DNA from: Oscillospiraceae bacterium
GTDB lineage: Bacteria; Bacillota; Clostridia; Oscillospirales; Ruminococcaceae
Direction of reading: 5' to 3'
Assembly: GCA_018380115.1 (NCBI GenBank)
Contig: JAGZUF010000012.1
Coordinates: forward strand, 13,690-77,689
DNA: 64,000 nt
Below the pieces are notes generated by a model that saw only the letters and a list, made by a program, of their open reading frames with translations, was not told the DNA's origin and searched no databases. The position numbers and the translations under genes were made by a program. Numbering within the stretch: position 1 is the stretch's first letter; each line of letters starts with the position of its first letter. This document shows positions 17,224 through 25,567 of the stretch, in pieces.

Positions 17224-18270
17224 TCAACAGCTCACAACTTGGGCCGCCCCCGTTTGCACCGAACGCAGTGCTGCGGCAAGCACCCGGTCCACATAAGCCC
17301 CTTCAGAAAAACCAGCGCCCAGGGTGGGCCCGCCCTGTATTCCGTTCAAAAAATCCTCTGCCTGGCTACAAAACCACTTTTGCGTCTGGGCGCCTTCGTC
17401 AAAGGTATATATTTCTTCTTTCTTTTGATAGGGGCCTCCCTTCCTCTTTTGCTGTACGGTTAACGAGGCGTTTCCGCCAAGACGCAGCACAGCCATGCCG
17501 CCTTCTCCTACGGCAGACAGTTCCATGGGGCCAAGCCCCACCCGGCTGACAGAAAAACTGCTCAGCATGCTGCCACTTTTGCAGCTAAGACTGGCGCTGT
17601 CGTCCGTCTCCACCGCTCGCGGCCCGTTCGGCCCGGAGCGGTAGCTGATAAATGTCTCCCGCATGCAGAACACTGATGAAACAGTATTTCCCGACACAAA
17701 ATACGCTGTATCGAGCAAATGACTGCCAAAATCATGAAGCGCGCCAGAACCTGCCGCCGCAGGTTCCATTCGCCATTCCATTTTCACCTGTGCGTCTGCC
17801 AGGCGTACGCCACCCATGTGTCCATCCAGCATATAAAGCGTTCCCAGATGTTCCTGCGCCAGCCGTTTCAGCCGTTGCACCGGCTGCGCGAAACGGTATA
17901 CGTATCCCACTTTACACACGGTGCGCGCCTGCCGTGCCGCCGCTTCCAGTTCTGCGGCCTGCTGTTCTGTCAAAGCCATTGGTTTTTCCAGCAGCACATG
18001 CCTGCCAGCAGCAATCGCCGCCATAGCATATGTATGATGTGTATGATTAGGCGTACAGATGACGAGCGCATCGCTACGACTCATCAACTCTTCCAGGCTG
18101 GCGCACACTCTGATGTCACAGGAAAACTGGCTTACCCACCGTTGTCCGCTGGCCCGCATGCGGTTATAAACGCCGGTTATCTGTGCTCGGCCGCTTTGCA
18201 GAAAAGCCCTGGCATGCCATGCAGCCACACCTGTGGCCTGCCCTGTTCCAATAAAGCCAATTCGAATCAT
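17224..18270 (-). CDS. Gfo/Idh/MocA-family NAD(P)-dependent oxidoreductase
   Basis: A 348-residue protein with an N-terminal Rossmann fold (IRIGFIGTGQATGVAAWHAR), LVICTPNHTHHTYAMAAIAA near residue 72, the EKPMALT motif with catalytic Lys near 95, and GSGALHDFGSHLLDTAYF near 173 holding the Asp/His pair. Such enzymes oxidise or reduce sugars, inositols or amino-sugar derivatives. It is the first gene behind the second operon promoter and would act before deacetylation and deamination. There is no recognisable Shine-Dalgarno box in the AT-rich leader before the ATG at 18270. Confidence 0.85.
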   Translation of the reverse strand: MIRIGFIGTGQATGVAAWHARAFLQSGRAQITGVYNRMRASGQRWVSQFSCDIRVCASLEELMSRSDALVICTPNHTHHTYAMAAIAAGRHVLLEKPMALTEQQAAELEAAARQARTVCKVGYVYRFAQPVQRLKRLAQEHLGTLYMLDGHMGGVRLADAQVKMEWRMEPAAAGSGALHDFGSHLLDTAYFVSGNTVSSVFCMRETFISYRSGPNGPRAVETDDSASLSCKSGSMLSSFSVSRVGLGPMELSAVGEGGMAVLRLGGNASLTVQQKRKGGPYQKKEEIYTFDEGAQTQKWFCSQAEDFLNGIQGGPTLGAGFSEGAYVDRVLAAALRSVQTGAAQVVSC

Positions 18271-18321
18271 TTTATATTTTGTATAAATTTATTTATTTTT
18301 GTGGATTTCTTTTATAGTTTA

Positions 18322-18350
18322 AGAATATTCTGCAGAAGGGAAGAAGTAAA
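18322..18350 (-). promoter_or_regulatory. Candidate promoter upstream of the oxidoreductase gene
   Basis: On the minus strand TTTACT (18345-18350) and TATTCT (18322-18327) are 17 nt apart, about 50 nt before the gene at 18270. Both boxes are imperfect. The call is strengthened because the operator at 18362-18373 stands exactly 11 nt upstream of the -35 box, the same arrangement as at 19267-19318. Confidence 0.5.
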
Positions 18351-18360
18351 GCGGGACTTA

Positions 18361-18374
18361 TGCAAACGTTTGCA
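18361..18374. promoter_or_regulatory. LacI-family / cre-like operator, copy 2
   Basis: A perfect 14-bp palindrome TGCAAACGTTTGCA with the central CG step typical of LacI-family operators and also compatible with a CcpA cre site. It lies between the lacX-like stop and the oxidoreductase gene. The adjacent LacI gene (19765-20775) is the natural candidate regulator; CcpA is the alternative. Confidence 0.75.
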
Positions 18375-18381
18375 TAACGTG

Positions 18382-19230
18382 TTAAAGAATCTCGCAGCGG
18401 TATGTGTGGCAGTTTTCGTCTGTACTGGCAAAATACATCAGTTCTTTTTCAGCCAGCTCACGCGATGTGCCCTCCCCTTCGCAGATACCCCACCAAGGCT
18501 CTACGCACAAAAAACGGCCGCCATTTGAAAAGCCCCATATTGTGAGGACGGGCGCGTTTCCCAAGTGGTACCGCAGCTGTATGCTATCGCTACGCGTCAC
18601 TGTGCAAAAACTGCTCTTCGGCCTTTGCAGCACCAGCGAACGCTTTTCGTCAAACACTTTTTTCGATAGCTTCAGCACACCGTCCGGCGTCAGCAGCTCG
18701 GCAGGGCGATGAATCAGGCCGTCGTACGGGTAACAAAAAATCGGCTCCGCTTTTTCAAACTGGATCGTTACCTCTTCCCCAGCCGTTTGAAAGCCGGCAT
18801 GCGCCCCTACCTGATACGGCATAGGCCCCCCCTCCGGACAGGACACCGCATAAGTAAGCGAATACGCCTTACCCGTAAGCTGATAAATAAGGCGTAGGCA
18901 GAAACGGAAGGGATATCGCCGCAAGGTTTCCGCGTTGCTCTCAAGCCGCAGCACCAGCCGCTGCGGGGTATGCTCCTCCACCGCAAAGGTTTCCCAGCGA
19001 GCCACGCCGTGCGGCATACTGAACTGATAGGTTTTCCCCTGTACGTCATAGCCGCCGCCCGGCAAACCGATAAGCGGGAATATTACAACATCCTGAAACC
19101 GCCACGTCTTAAGGTCCCCCTGCCATAGAAGCTCTTTTTTTCTTTGTTTGTCATAAACGGAAACCAAATTCCCTCCCATTTGGGCTACTTCCACGCGCAG
19201 CGCATCGTTTTCTATCGGTAATCTGCACAC
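18382..19230 (-). CDS. Aldose 1-epimerase family protein, LacX-like
   Basis: A 282-residue galactose-mutarotase-like protein. Family signatures are VAQMGGNLVSVYDK near residue 14, VIFPLIGLPGGGYDVQGKTY near 50, FSMPHGVARWETF near 71, MPYQVGAHAGF near 137 and LCVEPWWGICEGE near 241, giving conserved His and Glu residues of the beta-sandwich active site. The best fit is the LacX subgroup, often found with sugar-phosphate operons. It would equilibrate anomers of the imported sugar or a derivative. The start is a GTG at 19230 after AAGAGGAAATAAA. It has its own promoter and operator upstream. Confidence 0.82.
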   Translation of the reverse strand: MCRLPIENDALRVEVAQMGGNLVSVYDKQRKKELLWQGDLKTWRFQDVVIFPLIGLPGGGYDVQGKTYQFSMPHGVARWETFAVEEHTPQRLVLRLESNAETLRRYPFRFCLRLIYQLTGKAYSLTYAVSCPEGGPMPYQVGAHAGFQTAGEEVTIQFEKAEPIFCYPYDGLIHRPAELLTPDGVLKLSKKVFDEKRSLVLQRPKSSFCTVTRSDSIQLRYHLGNAPVLTIWGFSNGGRFLCVEPWWGICEGEGTSRELAEKELMYFASTDENCHTYRCEIL

Positions 19231-19266
19231 TTTATTTCCTCTTTTCTTAGATTATTCTATAAATAG

Positions 19267-19295
19267 ATTTTAATGTTCTCAAGTCAGTACAGCAA
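19267..19295 (-). promoter_or_regulatory. Promoter of the lacX-like gene / amino-sugar operon
   Basis: TTGCTG (19290-19295) and TAAAAT (19267-19272) lie 17 nt apart on the minus strand, about 37 nt before the GTG start. The operator at 19307-19318 is 11 nt upstream of the -35 box. Confidence 0.6.
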
Positions 19296-19304
19296 CTCAA
19301 ATTC

Positions 19305-19319
19305 ACGCAAACGTTTGCA
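19305..19319. promoter_or_regulatory. LacI-family / cre-like operator, copy 1
   Basis: The 12-bp palindrome GCAAACGTTTGC (19307-19318) is identical in its core to the site at 18362-18373. Its centre is near -54 of the predicted start, a position more usual for activation (as for CcpA at some cre sites) than for simple occlusion. Confidence 0.72.
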
Positions 19320-19558
19320 TATAATGTCCCGCCGAGACGATACTTTTGTAAATCTTATAAGGGTATGTTACCGGCATACATCTCAACATGCACAGAATTT
19401 TATTTCACATGTATCACCTGCCCTTCAGCCCATAAACAGGCAGCCACTGTTCTAACGGAGCTTTTAACCTGCTGTCTGCAGTCCGCTTCACTCGATATTG
19501 GAAGCAAAGGATTTTTACAGGGCGCCTCTACCGGCACAGCAGACAATTTTTCCGCACC

Positions 19559-19610
19559 ATAAAAGGCGGGCTGCACACAGAAATATAACTGTGTGCAGCC
19601 CGCCTTTTAT
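19559..19610 (-). terminator. Strong hairpin terminator after the LacI gene
   Basis: A perfect 22-bp stem (ATAAAAGGCGGGCTGCACAC... at 19559-19580, complement at 19589-19610) with an 8-nt AT loop. T residues are inside the stem ends on both strands, so it can act in both directions. It insulates the LacI transcript, which ends at 19765, from the operon promoter at 19267. The sequence between 19611 and 19764 holds nothing recognised. Confidence 0.78.
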
Positions 19611-19764
19611 TTGAGGCATTCGCCGATACCATCATGATTCGCAATTTCTTCTATAAATCCTTCTTCCGCCCAGATACATGTAAAAATATACTTTATCCGG
19701 CCCGATCTGTGCTAAAATACGACAGCTAAAAAAGAATGACGCGGCCTCTACCTTCCGCTGCGCG

Positions 19765-20775
19765 CTACAGAGCCTGCACGCTGCCCCGCACAACAAGCTC
19801 GGGCGGCATAAAAATACTCAGTGGGAATGTATGTCCATGCTGGATGCGGTCTACCAGTGTCTTTACTGCAAAGGCTCCCATATCTCGCAGCGGTATACTC
19901 ACCGTGGTAAGGCCCGGCAAGCAAAGGCTTGCATCACTGATATTATCGATAGAAATCACCGAAACATCCTGTGGCACCTTTATTCCGCGGTTCTTTAAGC
20001 ATTCCAGCACACCAAGCGCTGTAACGTCATTGGCACAAAAAATGGCTGTAGGTCTCGTATTCCTTTTCAGCAGCTCCTCTGCCGCAGCATAGCCACCTTC
20101 GGCATCCATTTTTGTGAATACAATATACCCCCACTGTAGCTGCAGCCCACTGCGCGCAAGAAATTCTGCATAGCTTTTATAGCGTATTTCGCCCTTGTAT
20201 TCGCCAATATAAGCGATGTGCCTGTGCCCGCTTGCATAAAGGTAACTCATGGCTATCTCGGTAGCCTGCCTGCCATCACACATCACATGGTCGGCTGCAA
20301 TATGCATCTGGTTCAGCGTAATGTACACCACACGTTTTCCAAACAGAGATATCAGCGGGCTTAGCGCCTCCTGTGTTCTTCCCATCACCACAAGGCCATC
20401 TCGTTTTCCGGGCCGATACCCGCCGGAAACAGCCTGCACAACATCGTGCTGCACGAACTGCCGCCCCAGGCAATAGCCCTGGTGTATGATCTCCTGCCTG
20501 ACATAGCCTACAAGCTCTTCGAAATAGCGGTCGCTTGCAGAATCTTTTGAGCGCGCAAACAGGCAGCAAATAGCTGCCGTCTCCCCTTTTCCCGCAAACG
20601 AGCCCCTGCGCAACGCCTGCGCACTTTGGTTGGGGATATACCCCGTTTCCTGTACCGCCTGCCAGACGCGCTTTTTCACTGTCTCACTGGCGCATTTTCC
20701 GTTGTTCGAGGCAATCACGCGCGAAACGGTAGATACCGAAACGCCCGCCCTTTCTGCTACATCTTTCAGCGTCAA
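19765..20775 (-). CDS. LacI-family transcriptional regulator
   Basis: A 336-residue protein with a canonical LacI helix-turn-helix at residues 1-22 (LKDVAERAGVSVSTVSRVIA) and hinge GYIPNQSAQALRRG, followed by a periplasmic-binding-type sensor domain (HIAYIGEYKGEIRY, FCANDVTALGVLECL, VSVISIDNISDA). The start is a TTG at 20775; no ATG/GTG is nearby, and AAGGAAGGTG sits 8 nt upstream. Codon 1 placed here gives the exact family N-terminus. It is upstream of the amino-sugar operon in the same orientation, and two LacI-type palindromes lie at the operon promoters. The effector is unknown. Confidence 0.92.
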   Translation of the reverse strand: MTLKDVAERAGVSVSTVSRVIASNNGKCASETVKKRVWQAVQETGYIPNQSAQALRRGSFAGKGETAAICCLFARSKDSASDRYFEELVGYVRQEIIHQGYCLGRQFVQHDVVQAVSGGYRPGKRDGLVVMGRTQEALSPLISLFGKRVVYITLNQMHIAADHVMCDGRQATEIAMSYLYASGHRHIAYIGEYKGEIRYKSYAEFLARSGLQLQWGYIVFTKMDAEGGYAAAEELLKRNTRPTAIFCANDVTALGVLECLKNRGIKVPQDVSVISIDNISDASLCLPGLTTVSIPLRDMGAFAVKTLVDRIQHGHTFPLSIFMPPELVVRGSVQAL

Positions 20776-21355
20776 TGCAAAAGCACCTTCCTTTCTTGCG
20801 AATGCCGCACCCTTGCCCTCTGCTGCTCACGTTCTTCGCCCATGCAGGCTGCGCAGAAGCCCTAGATGCTTGAACAGATGATATCGCCACTTGTCAGAGA
20901 AGTAGAGCTCCCACTCCACCGCGTTTATCCTTCCGGCATGACAAGAACGACCAGATATTCACACAGAAGCGCATTGCACCAGTAACAGAATTTTATTTTT
21001 GCGCCTGTGCCCTGCGTAGGCAGGGCCGCCTTTTTTGCACAGCTCCCAGCGCAGAACGCATGGTAGCCCGTGGTGAAAAACAGGATGCGAAGGCGTTTGA
21101 GGTCTTTTCCTGCGCCTCAACAGACTTTTAGAGATAACAGATTATTTTCATTGGTGTTTTTGAAAGCACACTCTGTCAGAATGTGTGCTTCGACGGGAAG
21201 CCCGTGACATCCGCAGCACAGCGCTCCTTTCTGCCCGGCAGACTGCACATGCCGGTGCGACGTGTGCCTGCACTGCTTTGCTCCTTATTTTACCTCATAT
21301 GGCCCGCAAGGGCAACCGAAATGCCGCCCGACGCAAAATTGTGCCATCAAAAGGG
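20776..21355. other. Intergenic gap of about 580 nt
   Basis: No protein-coding signal was found here: the open frames are short and lack ribosome sites. No clear promoter for the LacI gene could be assigned. The only structure seen is the hairpin at 21009-21036. It may hold decayed sequence. Confidence 0.5.
21009..21036 (+). terminator. Orphan terminator-like hairpin on the plus strand
   Basis: GCCCTGC, a GTAG loop and GCAGGGC are followed by CGCC and six T. It has terminator form on the plus strand, but no plus-strand gene precedes it. Confidence 0.45.
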
Positions 21356-21386
21356 GAAAGGCGCGGCCGCATGGGCCGCGCCTTTC
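21356..21386 (-). terminator. Terminator of the opp operon
   Basis: A 13-bp perfect stem (GAAAGGCGCGGCC and its complement) with a 5-nt loop, followed on the minus strand by CCCTTTTG. It lies 38 nt past the oppF stop. Confidence 0.78.
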
Positions 21387-21424
21387 ATAAGGAGAATTCA
21401 AAGAAAACATGCTCTTACCGCATT

Positions 21425-22462
21425 TTATTTCTTCAACACCGTACCAACGGCGTCCTTTAACGGATGGTGGCAGGCACAGAAATGGCCCGGCTCCACCTCG
21501 CACATTTTTGGCGGTATTTTGCTGCATTCCTCTGTCGCATAGCGGCAGCGTGTGTGGAAATGGCACCCAGGAGGCGGTGCCGCCGGGCTGGGCAGATCGC
21601 CCTCCAAAATCACCTTTGGGCGCTTGTCGCGCAAAGAGGGGTCCGGAATCGGCACGGCCGACATCAGGCCCTCTGTATAAGGGTGGCGCGGGTGGCTAAA
21701 AATATCCTCTGTTTTGGCGTATTCCACAATACGGCCCAAGTACATCACCGCCACATGCGTGCTCACATGCTTCACCGAGGGAAGGGCGTGCGAAATGAAA
21801 ATGTAGGTGAGTTCAAACTCCTTCTGCAGGCCCACCAGCAGGTTCAAAATCTGCGCCTGAATAGACACGTCCAGCGCCGAGATGGGTTCGTCGCAGATGA
21901 TGAGCTTCGGGCGAAGGGCCAGCGCGCGGGCAATGCCGATGCGCTGGCGCTGCCCGCCGGAAAACTCGTGCGGAAAGCGGCCGATATACTCCTGCGGCAG
22001 GCCCACTACTTCCATCAAGCGGCACACTGCCTTATGCAGCTCTTCCCCGCTGAGGTGTTCGTTGGCGCGGAACGGCTCTGCAATGAGGTCGAACACGCGC
22101 ATGCGCGGGTCAAGCGAGGAGTATGGGTCCTGAAAAATCATCTGGATATCGCGGCGCAAGGGCTTGAGCTCTTTGGGCGACATTTTCGCAATATCCCTAC
22201 CCTCGAACAAAACCTCGCCCTCACTTGGGTCCAAAAGGCGGATGATGCAGTTGCCGGTAGTAGATTTGCCGCAGCCGCTTTCCCCCACAAGGCCCAGCGT
22301 TTCGCCCGGACGGATGGCAAAGCTCACGCCGTCCACGGCGCGCAGGTACTGCTTGCCCTTGCCGATGGAGAAGCCGTGGGTAATATCAAAGTATTTTTTC
22401 AGGCCCTTCACTTCCAGCAGATATTCCGGGCGCTCTTTGGCGGTTTGGTTCTCGTTTGCCAT
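21425..22462 (-). CDS. oppF: Oligopeptide ABC transporter ATP-binding protein OppF
   Basis: A 345-residue ATPase. Walker [16 protein letters not shown] near residue 64, Q-loop MIFQDPYSSLDPRM, signature EFSGGQRQRIGIARALALRP, Walker B LIICDEPISALDVS, H-loop FISHALPSV. The C-terminal oligo_HPY extension has CHFHTRCRYATEEC, the cysteine pattern found in Opp/Dpp ATPases. The start at 22462 (MANENQT) follows AAGGAGGG and lies directly behind the oppD stop. Last gene of the transporter, in standard order A-B-C-D-F. Confidence 0.93.
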   Translation of the reverse strand: MANENQTAKERPEYLLEVKGLKKYFDITHGFSIGKGKQYLRAVDGVSFAIRPGETLGLVGESGCGKSTTGNCIIRLLDPSEGEVLFEGRDIAKMSPKELKPLRRDIQMIFQDPYSSLDPRMRVFDLIAEPFRANEHLSGEELHKAVCRLMEVVGLPQEYIGRFPHEFSGGQRQRIGIARALALRPKLIICDEPISALDVSIQAQILNLLVGLQKEFELTYIFISHALPSVKHVSTHVAVMYLGRIVEYAKTEDIFSHPRHPYTEGLMSAVPIPDPSLRDKRPKVILEGDLPSPAAPPPGCHFHTRCRYATEECSKIPPKMCEVEPGHFCACHHPLKDAVGTVLKK

Positions 22463-22464
22463 AT

Positions 22465-23466
22465 TCAGCCCTCCTTCTCTGCCAAAAGGCAGCGCGAATA
22501 GTGGCCGGGGGCCACCTCTACCAGCGAAGGCATGGTGTTGCGGCACGCCTCGGTGGCATATTTGCACCTTGGATGAAAGCGGCAGCCTTTGGGCAGGTTG
22601 CTCAGGCTTGGCACAGTGCCTGCAATGGGCTCCAGCTCGTCCTCCTGCTGCTGCACGTTGATGGTGCTGTTCAACAGGCCCTGCGTGTAGGGGTGCTTGG
22701 GGTTGTGGAACAGCGTATATACGTCCGCCTCCTCCACAATCTGCCCGGTATACATCACCACAACGCGGTCTGCCATTTCTGCCACCACGCCCAAATCGTG
22801 CGTGATGAACAGGATGGAGGTGTCAAAATCCTTGATGAGGTTCTGCATCAGGTGCAGTATCTGCGCCTGAATGGTCACGTCCAGCGCCGTGGTGGGCTCG
22901 TCCGCTATCAGCAGCTTGGGATTGCACGAAAGCGCAATGGCTATCATGATGCGCTGGCGCATGCCGCCGGACAATTCGTGCGGGTAGCTTTTATACACAG
23001 CCTCCGGGCGGGGGATGCCTGTTTTGCGGATGATGTCGATGCTCATTTCCTTCGCCTGCTGCTTTGTGCAGCCGGGTATGTGCGTAAGGAACTGCTCGGA
23101 AAGCTGGTTGCCAATGGTGTACAGCGGGTTCAGGCTGGTGAGTGGGTCCTGAAAAATCATGGCCATCTCAGTACCGCGCATTTTGCGCTTGACTTTGGGC
23201 GGAATGGTGGTGAGGTCTTTCCCGTCCAGAACCATGTGCTCTGCCTTCACCTCGCCCGGGCGCTCTATCAAGTCCATCACCGCAAGGCTGGTGACGCTTT
23301 TGCCGCAGCCGCTCTCGCCCACAAGGGCAAGCAGCTCGCCCTTTTTCACTTGAAAATCCAAGTGTTCCACGGCGTTCACATAGCCCTTTTTCGTTTTGAA
23401 GCGGATGTTCAGGTCTTTAACATCCAACAGAACATCGCTTTTGGTTTTTGCCGCATTCGGTTCCAT
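22465..23466 (-). CDS. oppD: Oligopeptide ABC transporter ATP-binding protein OppD
   Basis: A 333-residue ATPase: Walker [20 protein letters not shown]-loop [20 protein letters not shown], signature [18 protein letters not shown], Walker [22 protein letters not shown]-loop [14 protein letters not shown], and [14 protein letters not shown] at the C-terminus. An ATG 6 nt upstream (23472) is also in frame, but the AGGAGG box is better spaced for 23466. OppD and OppF normally form a heterodimer powering the OppBC channel. Confidence 0.93.
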   Translation of the reverse strand: MEPNAAKTKSDVLLDVKDLNIRFKTKKGYVNAVEHLDFQVKKGELLALVGESGCGKSVTSLAVMDLIERPGEVKAEHMVLDGKDLTTIPPKVKRKMRGTEMAMIFQDPLTSLNPLYTIGNQLSEQFLTHIPGCTKQQAKEMSIDIIRKTGIPRPEAVYKSYPHELSGGMRQRIMIAIALSCNPKLLIADEPTTALDVTIQAQILHLMQNLIKDFDTSILFITHDLGVVAEMADRVVVMYTGQIVEEADVYTLFHNPKHPYTQGLLNSTINVQQQEDELEPIAGTVPSLSNLPKGCRFHPRCKYATEACRNTMPSLVEVAPGHYSRCLLAEKEG

Positions 23467-23482
23467 ATGCATACCCCTCCTT

Positions 23483-24397
23483 TCAGCGCAGGCCCTGGTT
23501 CTTCGGGTCCAGCACGTCCCGCAGCCAGTTGCCCAGCAGCATGATGCCCAGCACGGTCAGGGAAATGGCAATGCCGGGGAATGTCGCCATCCACCAGTTG
23601 GTGGCCAGATAATTGCGGCCGTCCGAAAGCATTACGCCCCACGACACAGCGGGCGGCTGGATGCCAAGGCCCAGGAAGCTGAGCGACGCCTCAATCAGAA
23701 TGCTGGAAGCCACGCTCAGGGTGGATACCACAATAAATGTGGGCAGGATATTCGGCAGGATATGCCGCAGCATAATCATTTTGCCGGAGGTGCCGATGGT
23801 GCGCGCCGCCTTGATGTATTCCTTGTTCTTCAGGCCCAGCACCTCGCTGCGCACCATGCGCGCATAGAACGGCCAGTTCGTCACACCTATCACGAACACC
23901 AGAGTGAGAACACCGGGGTCCATGATGGTGAGGATAACCATAGCGAACAGCGTGAGCGGGATGGAATAGAACGCATCTGTGATGCGCATGACAACAGAAT
24001 CAATCCACCCGCCGAAATAGCCCGACAGGATACCCATGATGGTGCCGATAATGCCGGCCACCACCACCGAGAAAATACCCACCAGCAGCGACACGCGCGA
24101 GCCGATGAGGATGCGCGAGAACACGTCGCGCCCCAGAATATCCGTGCCGAGGATGTGCTCTGCAGAGCCGCCCTCAAGCCAGCATGGCGGCTGTGCCATA
24201 TTGGCAAGGTCTATCTCTTCCGGCGTGCAGGGAATGATGACATTGGCAAAGACGGAGATAAGCACCACCACTAGAACAATAATAAAGCCCAGCATGCCCG
24301 AAGGGCTTTTCAGAAGAAGGCGCGGAAGGTCGAACAGGATAGAGCGCTCGCGCGCCTGCTTTTTTGCTTCGGAGGACGTTTTTGTTTTGTCAGCCAT
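23483..24397 (-). CDS. oppC: Oligopeptide ABC transporter permease OppC
   Basis: A 304-residue permease with the OppC N-terminal membrane anchor (near residues 34-55), an extracytoplasmic loop with HILGTDILGRDVFSRILIGS, and five further helices. The coupling loop reads EYIKAARTIGTSGKMIMLRH, followed by PNILPTFIVVSTLSVASSIL. ATG at 24397 after GAGGAGG. The gap to oppB is 15 nt. Confidence 0.92.
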   Translation of the reverse strand: MADKTKTSSEAKKQARERSILFDLPRLLLKSPSGMLGFIIVLVVVLISVFANVIIPCTPEEIDLANMAQPPCWLEGGSAEHILGTDILGRDVFSRILIGSRVSLLVGIFSVVVAGIIGTIMGILSGYFGGWIDSVVMRITDAFYSIPLTLFAMVILTIMDPGVLTLVFVIGVTNWPFYARMVRSEVLGLKNKEYIKAARTIGTSGKMIMLRHILPNILPTFIVVSTLSVASSILIEASLSFLGLGIQPPAVSWGVMLSDGRNYLATNWWMATFPGIAISLTVLGIMLLGNWLRDVLDPKNQGLR

Positions 24398-24412
24398 TGC
24401 TCTTTCCTCCTC

Positions 24413-25327
24413 TCAGTAGCGGATGCGCGGGTCGATGATGCAGTATACCAGGTCTGCCAGAAGGTTGGCCGCCATGGTGATAAGCGCAATGATTACCACG
24501 CACGCCTGCACCACGCTCATGTCATGCGAGCCGATGCTCTGCACCACAAGCTGCCCCAGGCCGGGCCATGCAAACACGGTTTCCGTAATAAGTGCGCCGC
24601 CCACAAGGTTCGGTATCTGCAGCGCAACAATGGTGACCACCGGCACCAGGGCGTTTTTGAAGGCGTGCTTGAACACCACCTTGCCGTTGGAGATGCCCTT
24701 GCTGCGGGCTGTGCGGATATAGTCCTGCTGCATAATCTCCAGCATGCCGCTGCGCACCAGCGGCACAATTTGCGTGGCTGTGTTGATGGTAAGCGTGGCG
24801 CAGGGAAGCACCAGGTTCAGCCATGTGCCGCGGCCCGACACCGGCAGCACCTTCAGCGTTACGCCGAACAGCAGGATGAGCATAATGCCCACCCAGAAGC
24901 TGGGCATGGAGCGCCCCAGAGAAGAAATGCCGCTGACCACCACGTCAAAGGGCGAATCCTTCGTATGGGCGCTGAGAATGCCCAGCGGAATGGCCACCAG
25001 AATAGAGCACAGCAGTGAAACGCTGGCAAGCTGCAGCGTGGCAGGCATTTTTTCCATCACCACACTCATAGCCGAAGTGCCGTAGCGGAAGCTCGTCCCG
25101 AAATCGCCGTGCAGGGCGTTTTTGATAAAAATGCCATACTGTACATACAGCGGTTCGTTCAGGCCAAGCGCCTCGCGCAGCACCTCACGGTCCGCCGTAG
25201 TGGCCTCCGGCGGCAGCAGCATTGCAGTGGGGTCGCCCGAGGCATTTACGAACAGGAATGTAATGATGGTGATGATGAACAGCACCGGTATCATCTGCAA
25301 AACCCTTCGTAGCATGTATTTCAGCAT
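24413..25327 (-). CDS. oppB: Oligopeptide ABC transporter permease OppB
   Basis: A 304-residue permease starting MLKYMLRRVLQMIPVLFIIT, the usual OppB/DppB opening, with LREALGLNEPLYVQYGIFIK, HGDFGTSFRYG and the coupling loop DYIRTARSKGISNGKVVFKH. The start at 25327 has GGGGGAGGAAAG upstream. The longer in-frame extension crosses the intercistronic hairpin and is rejected. Confidence 0.92.
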   Translation of the reverse strand: MLKYMLRRVLQMIPVLFIITIITFLFVNASGDPTAMLLPPEATTADREVLREALGLNEPLYVQYGIFIKNALHGDFGTSFRYGTSAMSVVMEKMPATLQLASVSLLCSILVAIPLGILSAHTKDSPFDVVVSGISSLGRSMPSFWVGIMLILLFGVTLKVLPVSGRGTWLNLVLPCATLTINTATQIVPLVRSGMLEIMQQDYIRTARSKGISNGKVVFKHAFKNALVPVVTIVALQIPNLVGGALITETVFAWPGLGQLVVQSIGSHDMSVVQACVVIIALITMAANLLADLVYCIIDPRIRY

Positions 25328-25496
25328 AACTTTCCTCCCCCTTTGTCTTTTTGAAGCGCGGTCATGTCGAACAGGGCGCGGCCCGGCCGCGCGGCTCATG
25401 TCCAAACAGCGGGAAACCACACGGCCGGCGGCGCTGCGGCCGGGGCGTTGGTTCCAAGCTGTTTGGGCACGAGCACAAGCCGGTTGCCTGAGCGCA

Positions 25497-25527
25497 GGGG
25501 CCCGGCGGCACAAAACCGCCGGGCCCC
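25497..25527 (-). other. Intercistronic hairpin between oppA and oppB
   Basis: A perfect 12-bp GC stem (GGGGCCCGGCGG with its complement) and a 7-nt loop in the 240-nt gap behind oppA. No T tract follows on the minus strand, so it looks more like an mRNA-stabilising or attenuating structure than a terminator. The rest of the gap shows nothing else. Confidence 0.6.
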
Positions 25528-25567
25528 CTGCCCAGTTAGAACCGACTTGGTTGTGCCTGTTATATGT

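Noticed and set aside
18361..18374. Terminator for the lacX-like gene
   Set aside because: The palindrome is short, has no loop or T tract, and an identical core occurs upstream of another promoter, so it is an operator.
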